This document shows, piece by piece, positions 33,127-40,429 of a DNA stretch of 43,972 nucleotides. The stretch's first letter is position 1. Each line of letters begins with the position of its first letter. Both the position numbers and the translations under genes were made by a program. The notes below the pieces were generated by a model. It was given only the letters and a program-made list of their open reading frames with translations, searched no databases and had not been told where the DNA came from. The stretch lies in the NCBI GenBank assembly GCA_016932165.1, contig JAFGDK010000044.1, positions 1 to 43,972 on the forward strand, read 5' to 3'. The stretch comes from Anaerolineales bacterium (lineage in GTDB: Bacteria; Chloroflexota; Anaerolineae; Anaerolineales; UBA11579).

Positions 33127-34044
33127 ATGAATAGCCGTCTCATCGCCGTAATCCAAACTTTGATTGTCCTGTTGTTGATGTCGTTTGGTACGATCCTGAC
33201 AAAGATCGTCCTCGCTTCGATCCCCCCGCTTACCTTTGCCTGGACCTCAATTGCTGTGGGTATGGTTGTGATGGCAGTCTATACTTTTATTATCCGAAAA
33301 GAGCGAGTGCCAAAAGGCATAGGTAAACAGGTGTGGTGGTTTATCATCGCCATTGGTCTATGCAATTTCACCATTTCCCGGATGACCCGACCGATTGCGA
33401 TTGAGCGTCTTCCCGTGGTCACCAACACCTATGTCGGAAACTTCATCGGCATCGTTACAATGGTGATGAGCATCTTCATTTTGAAAGAAATTCCTTCCAT
33501 CATCCAGGTGTTTGGGGCGGCAATTGCCATCGTAGGGATTACGATCTATTTTGATGACCCCCTGCAATCTACTGAGATCATTGGTATATTGATGATTATC
33601 ATTGGGATCGTAGCGGTTGCTTACACAAATAACATTGCGCGCAAGCTGGCTATCGTAACAGAGAATCAACTCAGTAATAATATTGTGTCAACCATTGCGC
33701 TTCTGATCGGTGGCAGTATCGCCGTTGTCATTGGCCTGATCTTCGACTTTCCGCCTAAAGTGCCTGACCTGAAAAGCTGGGGCATAATTTTATATGCCGG
33801 TGTTATCAATATCAGCATCGGCCTAACCGTCTGGAATCATATCCTGCGCGCCTTGCGGTCTTATGAAGCCAGCATTTTAGGTGCCACAACAATCATCTGG
33901 ACCTCTTTGATGGCAATTTGGATCTTGCATGAGCAATTGGATGCTAATCAATGGGTAGGTATGGGTTTGCTTTTGTTTGGATTGATCTTGGTACAGGTTC
34001 GGAAAGGCAAGTTGAGTGATTTGCACAGGTTTATTAAATCCTAA
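33127..34044 (+). CDS. EamA/DMT-family transporter (first of a tandem pair)
   Basis: A 305-residue protein with ten predicted membrane helices in two repeated halves of five, the EamA (drug/metabolite transporter) architecture. The family exports or imports small metabolites such as amino acids and sugars. It is clearly paralogous to the next gene: shared stretches include Y-T-N-N-I-A-R-K-L-A, S-N-N-I and R-S-Y-E-A-S-I-L-G-A. AAAGG precedes the ATG, three bases after the upstream stop. The substrate is unknown; the operon suggests a sugar derivative or a pathway product. Confidence 0.82.
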   Translation: MNSRLIAVIQTLIVLLLMSFGTILTKIVLASIPPLTFAWTSIAVGMVVMAVYTFIIRKERVPKGIGKQVWWFIIAIGLCNFTISRMTRPIAIERLPVVTNTYVGNFIGIVTMVMSIFILKEIPSIIQVFGAAIAIVGITIYFDDPLQSTEIIGILMIIIGIVAVAYTNNIARKLAIVTENQLSNNIVSTIALLIGGSIAVVIGLIFDFPPKVPDLKSWGIILYAGVINISIGLTVWNHILRALRSYEASILGATTIIWTSLMAIWILHEQLDANQWVGMGLLLFGLILVQVRKGKLSDLHRFIKS

Positions 34045-34094
34045 CAGTTGAGTGCTCCTTTTGAGTATGTCTGGGGCAGAGAGGAAAAGATCGA

Positions 34095-35027
34095 ATGATT
34101 CAAAGTCGGGGTGTTGCAATTCTAATTACCGTTTTGGTTTTGCTATCCATGTCTTTGGGAACGGTTCTGACCAAAATGGTGTTCAGCGTGGTTTCCCCAG
34201 CCGCTTTCCTGTATCTCAGTTTACTAGTTGGTATGGCGGCTATGTCCTTGTACACATTTGTTGTCAAAAAAGAAAGAATTCCCCACGAGTTGATGACCAA
34301 AAAGATCTGGTCCTATGTGATTCAGATCGCCTTTTTTAATTTTGTGACTGGCACCTTGGGGTTTTTCTCCCTCAAGTACCTTCCCGCGACTACCAACACT
34401 TATCTGACCAACTTCATTGGCTTCATGACAATGGGGATGAGCATGTTCATCCTCAAGGAGATGCCAGGTTTTTACCAGGTTTTTGGCGCTGCAATTGCAT
34501 TTGCCGGGCTACGGATTTTCTTCCCAGAACCACCGAAAGGCGGTGAGTTGATTGGTGTGATTATGATCCTGATCTCTATCACCGGCGTGGCTTATACCAA
34601 TAATATTGCCAGGAAATTGGCGCTGGAAACCGAGAATAAGATCAGCAATAATATCATCTCCACATTGGCGATCCTGATCGGCGGGTCGGTTGCCGCGGTG
34701 ATCTACCTGATCGTGGACGGCTGGCCTCCTTACGTTCCAAGATGGACCGATTGGGCAATTATTCTTTATTCCGGGATCGTGATGCGCGCGATGGGCCTGA
34801 CGATCTGGAATTTAATCTTGAGGACTCTTCGTTCGTATGAGGCCAGTATTCTGGGTGCATCGACGGTGATTTGGACCTCCATTCTGGCTGTGATTATCTT
34901 GGATGAAGTCCTCACCAGGAATCAGATCATTGGGATCGTGATGATGCTGGCAGGCCTGATCCTTGTTCAGGTACGCAGGAGCCTGCGCAACAAGCCAAAA
35001 CCGCCTGCAACTATCCCAACCCATTGA
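34095..35027 (+). CDS. EamA/DMT-family transporter (second of a tandem pair)
   Basis: A 310-residue protein with ten predicted helices in two EamA halves and a short basic tail (K-P-K-P-P). It resembles the preceding gene over its whole length, so the two arose by tandem duplication. Several charged loop positions differ, so substrates may differ or the proteins may form a heterodimer, as in some DMT pairs. GAGGAAAA lies about six bases before ATG 34095. No terminator separates it from its neighbours. Confidence 0.82.
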   Translation: MIQSRGVAILITVLVLLSMSLGTVLTKMVFSVVSPAAFLYLSLLVGMAAMSLYTFVVKKERIPHELMTKKIWSYVIQIAFFNFVTGTLGFFSLKYLPATTNTYLTNFIGFMTMGMSMFILKEMPGFYQVFGAAIAFAGLRIFFPEPPKGGELIGVIMILISITGVAYTNNIARKLALETENKISNNIISTLAILIGGSVAAVIYLIVDGWPPYVPRWTDWAIILYSGIVMRAMGLTIWNLILRTLRSYEASILGASTVIWTSILAVIILDEVLTRNQIIGIVMMLAGLILVQVRRSLRNKPKPPATIPTH

Positions 35028-35042
35028 TCTGCGACCAAAGCG

Positions 35043-35759
35043 ATGTGGAAAAAACTGTTCACCCCGGGAGGCGGCAGAGAAACCCCGATCCAAAAAGAGG
35101 TTGTCACCTCATGGGATGTTGTAGTCCTGACATTTCAGCTTGCTTTTCAGCAGATCCAGTTCTGGGTTCGTCCAAACATCTGGCTGGTGTTGCTTTCACT
35201 GCCGATGGTCACTGCTCCAGCGGCAAAAGCCGCCCTGTATCAAACTGTTGCGGCTGGCCTCCGTGATCCTGCCCTGATCCGTACCAATCCACGGCACGAG
35301 GTTAAGAGCGGTTTTTTCAATTATTTCTGGCTGTCTTTGGGTTTGGTGTTGCTAAAATGGTTGATCTTTGCGATCATTTTTGGGGCGACCTTGTTCTGGA
35401 TCACTCGAAAAACCTGGTTATTGCAGAGTGTTTCAATCATCACATTCTATGTACTCGCGATTTGGTGGTTGTCAAGTGGTTACCTTTACCCTATTTTGAT
35501 CCACGATCAAAATAGAAATATCTTTGTGATAGCCAGGAAGGCACTCAAGCTTGCTTTGACTAAACCGTTTGATTCCTTACTCTTTTCGGTCGTTAGTACA
35601 TTATTGAGTCTCCTGGGAATTGTTCTTTTGGGTCCGATATTGTTGATCATCCCCTCCTTGAGGAGCATTCTTCATCTCCAAGGGTATTGGTACGTAACAG
35701 GACAGGTTATCCCGGGTTTCATGGATATCGTTGAGTATACTGAGAAGTTCTACAATTGA
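35043..35759 (+). CDS. YesL/DUF624-like membrane protein
   Basis: A 238-residue protein with about five hydrophobic helices. The pattern (a first helix near W-L-V-L-L-S-L-P, a cytoplasmic loop, a pair of helices, then a last helix before R-S-I-L-H-L-Q-G) resembles YesL/DUF624 proteins, which are often found in carbohydrate uptake operons and whose function is unknown. The start ATG 35043 has only a weak ribosome site. The gene lies 15 bases after the second EamA gene and eight before the last transporter. Confidence 0.6.
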   Translation: MWKKLFTPGGGRETPIQKEVVTSWDVVVLTFQLAFQQIQFWVRPNIWLVLLSLPMVTAPAAKAALYQTVAAGLRDPALIRTNPRHEVKSGFFNYFWLSLGLVLLKWLIFAIIFGATLFWITRKTWLLQSVSIITFYVLAIWWLSSGYLYPILIHDQNRNIFVIARKALKLALTKPFDSLLFSVVSTLLSLLGIVLLGPILLIIPSLRSILHLQGYWYVTGQVIPGFMDIVEYTEKFYN

Positions 35760-35766
35760 GGCAAAG

Positions 35767-36777
35767 ATGAATTTTGATCCAATAATTCCAACCGGCGTAG
35801 CGATCTTTATGGGTCTTCTGGCTGCCTCATGGTGGGGGAGCTGGTTTATTGCCTTGAAACATATGGGGGACTATCCCCTGGAGGCCTTTTACCTGACCTT
35901 ATTTGGTTCGTCAATGGTGCTCGTATGGGGAGTGGGTTTCATCCTTGATGGGGATATGCTCATCAAGAATATTCTTGATGTTTGGCGCACGGAGCCTTCC
36001 CGCGTGTCGATCACGATAATTTGCGGTGTGCTGTATGTAACCGGGATGCAGATCTCACTGCGTGTTGTAAAGTTAATTGGCCTATCGATTACAGCGCCAA
36101 TTCAGGCTTCCATCAATGTCGTTTCTGGTACGATTGTTACGGCATTAGTCGGAGGTATCCCAGCTCATTTGACCATTCCAAGAATTGTCCTTGCCGCTGT
36201 TTTCCTGCTCGCAGCTATTTTGCTCGCCATGACTGCTGGCCGGATTCGAAATCGTGCACAGGTGGAAGCCCGGCTGGATACCGGGCTCTCAAAAGACCCG
36301 AAGGTTCTGGTTCGCTCTTTTTTCCTTCTGTTGGTTGGGTCTGCATTTGTACCGGCTTATTCATTGGCGATTTCATATGGTCTGAAATCCATTACCCAAC
36401 CTAACGGGATGGCTGTGATGCCGTTTATGGCCATATTGTGTTTGGGAGCTTTTATTGGGAGCCTAATCATTTGTGGGGCAACCTTGACAATTAGAAAACA
36501 ATGGCATGTGTTTCGAGATCATGGATTTAAGGTCCATAAATTGGGAATTCTATCCGGTGTTGCTCACTACGGGGGGAATATCATTCACACCTTTGCTACC
36601 CGCAATCTGAGTGCTGTGGTTTCCTGGCCTTTAGGTCTCAGCGGAAGTTTATGGACTCAGATTTGGGGTCTGATCTATGGTGAGTTCAAAGGGTCTCCCC
36701 GAATTGGGTATCTCCTGCTCATCTCTGGATTTGTTTTCTATATTTCTGGTGTGTATCTAATCTCTGCACCAAAATAA
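35767..36777 (+). CDS. DMT-superfamily transporter, RhaT-like
   Basis: A 336-residue protein with ten predicted helices. The opening G-L-L-A-A-S-W-W-G-S-W-F and the later L-S-A-V-V-S-W-P-L-G-L-S-G-S-L-W suggest the sugar-uptake branch of the DMT superfamily (RhaT or GRP-like), not EamA; this is a family-level guess. ATG 35767 was chosen because GAGG lies about five bases upstream; an in-frame earlier start falls inside the previous gene. It is the last gene of the plus-strand train; no strong terminator follows directly. Confidence 0.7.
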   Translation: MNFDPIIPTGVAIFMGLLAASWWGSWFIALKHMGDYPLEAFYLTLFGSSMVLVWGVGFILDGDMLIKNILDVWRTEPSRVSITIICGVLYVTGMQISLRVVKLIGLSITAPIQASINVVSGTIVTALVGGIPAHLTIPRIVLAAVFLLAAILLAMTAGRIRNRAQVEARLDTGLSKDPKVLVRSFFLLLVGSAFVPAYSLAISYGLKSITQPNGMAVMPFMAILCLGAFIGSLIICGATLTIRKQWHVFRDHGFKVHKLGILSGVAHYGGNIIHTFATRNLSAVVSWPLGLSGSLWTQIWGLIYGEFKGSPRIGYLLLISGFVFYISGVYLISAPK

Positions 36778-36970
36778 CGAACCTTGCTTGGCTGAATTGT
36801 TTATGGGCTATTACTTTTTCAGAGACTAGACACCCAGCCAATCACTTTTCCAGTCTTTATGGTTAAGGTTTGGGTGCAAACTATATAGAAACAATAGACC
36901 TACATATAGGGGTTGACGTTTTTGAACTAAACTCCGAATCAGTAACTCGGTCAACAAAAAGTTTTCAAAC
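36778..36970. other. Intergenic region after the long plus-strand operon
   Basis: No gene is supported. An ACATATAGGGGTTGAC stretch at 36902-36917 resembles ACATAGGGGTTCTGAC at 37144-37159. The two imperfect copies flank the excisionase-like fragment. The segment is AT-rich with no convincing terminator. Confidence 0.3.
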
Positions 36971-37165
36971 CTATTTGGCCATAAACCGGCCATCTTCAGA
37001 TTGAATCCTCTTTTCGAGATAGGCCGCAAAAGCATCTTTCTCAATCAACCAAACCTGACCGATCTTAATACCAGCCAGTTTGCCACTCCGCAGCAGGTCA
37101 AAAAACTGCCCAAAATCGATCTGAGATTGTTCGAGAGAGGTCCACATAGGGGTTCTGACAATCAA
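36971..37165 (-). pseudogene. Excisionase/HTH_17-like DNA-binding domain fragment
   Basis: About 58-64 residues are encoded. The stretch F-F-D-L-L-R-S-G-K-L-A-G-I-K-I-G-Q followed by V-W-L-I-E-K-D-A-F matches the recognition helix and wing of excisionase-type (HTH_17) domains. The first helix and turn of that domain (the usual x-E-A-A-x-x-L part) are missing, and the possible starts (TTG 37165 or ATG 37147) have no ribosome site. It is most likely the 3' remnant of a gene, perhaps from a lost mobile element, though a very small functional protein cannot be excluded. Confidence 0.5.
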
Positions 37166-37187
37166 CCGCCAGTCGGCGGTTGATTGT
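37158..37187. repeat. Perfect 13-pair hairpin
   Basis: ACAATCAACCGCC (37158-37170) pairs exactly with 37175-37187 around AGTC. It lies at the 5' edge of the excisionase-like fragment. It may terminate plus-strand read-through from the long operon (only TTTAA follows) or be a remnant of a mobile element end. Confidence 0.5.
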
Positions 37188-37245
37188 TTAAGAGTTTCCT
37201 GCTAAAACTCCACCGAACCGCCCACCAAAACAAAGCCTTTCGTTT

Positions 37246-37274
37246 GAACCCCTTGGTACCGAGGGGTTCTTTGA
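37246..37274 (+). repeat. Near-perfect palindrome between convergent transcription units
   Basis: GAACCCCT (37246-37253) pairs with AGGGGTTC (37262-37269); the centre GGTACC continues the palindrome with one mismatched pair. TTTGATATT follows on the plus strand, so it could be a weak plus-strand terminator. Confidence 0.45.
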
Positions 37275-37333
37275 TATTAAACTTGACGCAAGGACGCAAG
37301 CAGGGAACTGATTGGGATTCCCCGTAATTCCAG

Positions 37334-38290
37334 TCAGAATTGATTTACCAGTGCGCGGGCAGTAGGTTCATCCACGATCAATTCAGACATCAGCTTTCCC
37401 TTCAAAGCTGCATGAAGGCCTCTGACTTTTGCTAACCCAGATACGACACAAATCCCATGCTTGCTCTGGAACAGGTCTAGATTGGGCCCGCTTGCTCTCT
37501 GATTAATGGGGATATTCTCAAAGCTCCCGTCTTCTTTGAAGAACACTGTAGCAATGTCCCCAGCAATTTTATATTCTTCAAGAATTTTGTAATCAGATTC
37601 GGACAAATATCCACCACTGTAAACATGGCTTGGAATCCCAGCATTGACGGCTCCAATACTATAAAGTAACAAATCTGCCCTGGATTGCAAATCCAGTATC
37701 CGTCTGATGCTCCCCTCTTTCCAAAGCGTCTGTTTTGTTTCAGGGTAATCAAAAAATGTGGGAACAGGGAAGAGGTGTGCGCGCGCCCGATAATTTTCTG
37801 AAAAGCGCATAATGATTTCACTAGCGTATTCGATCCCCATGGATTGGGTATTGCCAGCGCCGTTTAATTGGACAATTTGAGAATTGTGGGTTGTTTTTCG
37901 AAGCAGGTGTTTTGATATTGCAGTCAGGGTGGTTCCCCAGGCGATCCCTATGATCATATTTGAATCAAATTTGGTGTTGAGGAAATTACCTGTGTACTGT
38001 GCAACCCGTTCCAACCACTCTGCTTCTCCGGCGATCTCTGGCACCGGGACAACATGCACGTTTTCAATCTCGTATTTTCCTCTGATGCTTTTTGCCAGTT
38101 TATCTGGTAGTTCTGCGGGTTCAATAATCCGAATATTGACCAAACCGTGTAAGCGCGCATAGGTCAACAACCTGGAGACTGTGGACCGCGAGACATGCAT
38201 CTCCTTTGCGATTACGCCGGTGGTGAGGTTTTGATAGTAGTACATCCGGGCTGCCCGAATGGCATTGGATACTTTCTGGGGATCGTTCAT
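37334..38290 (-). CDS. SorC-family transcriptional regulator
   Basis: A 318-residue regulator. The N-terminal helix-turn-helix (about 8-55) has the SorC/DeoR pattern A-A-R-M-Y-Y-Y-Q-N-L-T and V-S-R-S-T-V-S-R-L-L. The remaining 260 residues form the sugar-phosphate-binding domain (N-agD-like), with G-I-A-W-G-T-T-L and G-G-Y as phosphate-loop landmarks. SorC-family effectors are phosphorylated sugars or sugar-like compounds. ATG 38290 was chosen because AGGAGG lies four bases upstream and the alternative upstream start has none. It is divergent from the hydrolase-glpK-glpD genes, which it probably controls; glycerol 3-phosphate or dihydroxyacetone phosphate would be plausible effectors. Confidence 0.87.
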   Translation of the reverse strand: MNDPQKVSNAIRAARMYYYQNLTTGVIAKEMHVSRSTVSRLLTYARLHGLVNIRIIEPAELPDKLAKSIRGKYEIENVHVVPVPEIAGEAEWLERVAQYTGNFLNTKFDSNMIIGIAWGTTLTAISKHLLRKTTHNSQIVQLNGAGNTQSMGIEYASEIIMRFSENYRARAHLFPVPTFFDYPETKQTLWKEGSIRRILDLQSRADLLLYSIGAVNAGIPSHVYSGGYLSESDYKILEEYKIAGDIATVFFKEDGSFENIPINQRASGPNLDLFQSKHGICVVSGLAKVRGLHAALKGKLMSELIVDEPTARALVNQF

Positions 38291-38306
38291 TTTGCCTCCT
38301 CTCTTG

Positions 38307-38335
38307 TTTATATAACTAAATGGACAAACGTGCAA
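38307..38335 (-). promoter_or_regulatory. Promoter of the SorC-family gene
   Basis: On the minus strand TTGCAC (38335-38330), a 17-base spacer and TATAAA (38312-38307). A GGACAAACGTGCAA stretch (38322-38335) overlapping the -35 box shares the TGCA/ACA words of the nearby palindrome and may be a second operator. Confidence 0.6.
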
Positions 38336-38384
38336 TGGGAATGAACTATGTTGCAGGGGTGATCGTGTTTCTTAAAACTATCCC

Positions 38385-38398
38385 TGCACATATGTGCA
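38385..38398. promoter_or_regulatory. Perfect 14-base palindrome, operator candidate
   Basis: TGCACATATGTGCA is its own reverse complement. It lies seven bases upstream of the -35 box of the hydrolase gene and about 50 bases upstream of the SorC promoter, where a regulator of the divergent pair would bind. Confidence 0.55.
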
Positions 38399-38404
38399 TT
38401 CTGT

Positions 38405-38433
38405 TTGACACAGCGTGCGGATATCTCTACACT
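38405..38433 (+). promoter_or_regulatory. Promoter of the hydrolase-glpK-glpD unit
   Basis: A perfect TTGACA (38405-38410), a 17-base spacer and TACACT (38428-38433). The leader to ATG 38487 is about 45 bases and contains AAGGAG. Confidence 0.7.
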
Positions 38434-38486
38434 AATATCAGGAGTTTTTCCTAATAATTCCACTATATTTAAAGGAGAAGGTAGTT

Positions 38487-40328
38487 ATGAAGATTGATGC
38501 GCGCAAAAATCTGATCTTCCTGATCATCATGGTGGTTGTGATTGCATTCTCAGCCATCATGGCAGATCAAATCGAGAGCGGGTTTGGCAAAGTGGAGGTC
38601 TCGATCGTTGAGATCGAAGACCCTGACGGCAATATAGTTGTCGCCAAACTGTTCCGTCCCAAGGAAGCAACCGCCAGTAATCCGCTGCCTGCCGTGGTGA
38701 ATATGCACGGTTATCAGAACGATAAAGATGTTCAGGGCCCGTTCTCGATCGAACTGGCCCGGCGCGGCTTTGTGGTATTGGCACCAGATGCTCTCGGGCA
38801 CGGTGACAGCGGCGGCGGCCTGAACTTGGGCGGCTGGTTCGCAGACCCCACCTATGTGATGGGTAATGAAACCGCCTTGGCATGGCTCATTGAGCAGCCG
38901 TTTGTAGACGCTGAATACATCGGTGTTACCGGCCACTCCATGGGCGGCATGAACGCTGTCAAACTCCCCGCCTTGTTCCCAGAGAATGTCAAGGCAGTGG
39001 TACAACAAGCCTCATCCCCTGGCTGGCCTGAACTGCCCAACCTGCTGATGCTCCAGGCCCGCTACGATGAGTTCTTGGGCTTCCGCGAGAATCAGCTTCG
39101 AGTGGAGCCGCTTGACCAAAGCGAAACACGCGCCGCAGCTTTTGGCCTCACCCCGCCGGTTGAGTGGGACACCACTTACGGCAGCTTTGAGGATGGCACC
39201 GCCCGCCGGATGGCGCTGATTAATATGGACCACCACCTGCTGCCGCTCCAGAATAAATCTGTGGCAGAGCTTCTGGACTGGATGCGTTTGGCACTCAAAG
39301 GCGGTGAGGGTGGCTCTATGTGGATCGAGCCGACCAAGCAGATCTTCATGTGGAAAGAGATCTTTGGTTTCATTACCTTGCTTGGCACACTCGTCACGCT
39401 TTTGCCGGTCACTAACTTGTTGTTATCCACCAAGTTCTTTGCGCCGGTTGCCCAACCTATTCCTGGCCGCTATGTTGCCAGCAAAAAGGATTGGTGGAAA
39501 CTGGCCACAATTAATATGCTGATCGGCGGCATTTTATACCCTCTTACTACGCAGTATGGTGGTATCGGTGGTCCGATCGAAACCTGGTTCCCGTGGGCAA
39601 AGATGGAAATGGCGAATGGGGTTGCCGCCTTCTTCTTCGCGAATGCGGTAGTGGCCTTTGTGCTATTCATCTTCTGGTTCCGGGACAAAAAGAAAGAGGG
39701 GGTCACCCTGTATGACATGGGTGTGACCTACGGTGAAGAAGAAAACAAGATGGATTGGGGTATCCTCGGCAAGACAGTCCTGCTTGCGTTTATCCTCTTT
39801 ATGTGGATGTACCTGTTCGCCGGGCTGTTTCAGATCACGATCGGCCAGGAGTTCCGCTTTGCATGGCCTTATATGAGGTTGTTCTCTAGCGGGCTGCGGG
39901 TCAAGTTCTTCTTCATTTACTTAATCCCGGCGTTGCTCTTCTTCCTGGTGAATGGCGGTCTCTTCCTCTTTGGGCAAGCCCGCATGAAGGAATATGAAAC
40001 CCCTGCCAAGACTCAATGGATGTGGTGGCTTAAGGTGGTTTATGCCATGGTCACCGGCCTCTTCCTGTGGTGGTGCTTCCAGTACCTGCCGTGGTTCCTG
40101 GGTGGCGCTGGTCCCGGAACTGAGACAATCACCTTCTTCCGGATGAGCCTGGCACAATTCACCTCGATGTGGCCGCTGATGCTGTTTGTCTACATCCCCG
40201 AGTTTATCATTCTGTTCTGGTTCCACACCTGGTTCTTCCGCCGGACAGGCAAGATCTATCTCGGCGCTTTGATGATTGCCAGCATTGCCACCTGGTTCAT
40301 GACCGCAGGAACAATCTGGCTGATGTAG
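38487..40328 (+). CDS. Membrane-fused alpha/beta hydrolase, function unknown
   Basis: A 613-residue protein with an unusual build. A single N-terminal helix (about 8-26) precedes an alpha/beta-hydrolase domain (about 35-270) that should face outward. Its oxyanion stretch is N-M-H74-G, its nucleophile S151 in G-H-S-M-G-G, its likely acid D194 (R-Y-D-E-F) and its base H249 or H250 (N-M-D-H-H). The C-terminal 320 residues form about eight to ten transmembrane helices. Hydrolase domains fused to a large polytopic domain are uncommon. Placed before glpK and glpD and divergent from a sugar-type regulator, it may release glycerol from a glyceride or glycerol ester, or process a membrane lipid; this is inference. 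Ribosome site AGGAGAAGG precedes the ATG. Confidence 0.8.
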   Translation: MKIDARKNLIFLIIMVVVIAFSAIMADQIESGFGKVEVSIVEIEDPDGNIVVAKLFRPKEATASNPLPAVVNMHGYQNDKDVQGPFSIELARRGFVVLAPDALGHGDSGGGLNLGGWFADPTYVMGNETALAWLIEQPFVDAEYIGVTGHSMGGMNAVKLPALFPENVKAVVQQASSPGWPELPNLLMLQARYDEFLGFRENQLRVEPLDQSETRAAAFGLTPPVEWDTTYGSFEDGTARRMALINMDHHLLPLQNKSVAELLDWMRLALKGGEGGSMWIEPTKQIFMWKEIFGFITLLGTLVTLLPVTNLLLSTKFFAPVAQPIPGRYVASKKDWWKLATINMLIGGILYPLTTQYGGIGGPIETWFPWAKMEMANGVAAFFFANAVVAFVLFIFWFRDKKKEGVTLYDMGVTYGEEENKMDWGILGKTVLLAFILFMWMYLFAGLFQITIGQEFRFAWPYMRLFSSGLRVKFFFIYLIPALLFFLVNGGLFLFGQARMKEYETPAKTQWMWWLKVVYAMVTGLFLWWCFQYLPWFLGGAGPGTETITFFRMSLAQFTSMWPLMLFVYIPEFIILFWFHTWFFRRTGKIYLGALMIASIATWFMTAGTIWLM

Positions 40329-40363
40329 TTGCACACCTGCTGACAGAAAACTAAGGATTACCA

Positions 40364-40400
40364 AAAAGCCCAGCGGGTGAGATTGATCCGCTGGGCTTTT
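40364..40400 (+). terminator. Strong terminator/attenuator between the hydrolase gene and glpK
   Basis: Thirteen perfect pairs (AAAAGCCCAGCGG at 40364-40376 with 40388-40400), the second arm ending in TTTT. The glpK ribosome site begins only about 20 bases later, with no room for a promoter in between, so glpK expression must come by read-through or from a promoter upstream of the hairpin. Confidence 0.85.
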
Positions 40401-40429
40401 CCATGAAAGCTGAATATTTTGGAGGAGCA

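Noticed and set aside
37001-37183. A 60-residue plus-strand open frame opposite the excisionase-like fragment
   Set aside because: It has no ribosome site or domain, whereas the minus strand reads as a recognisable HTH_17 half.
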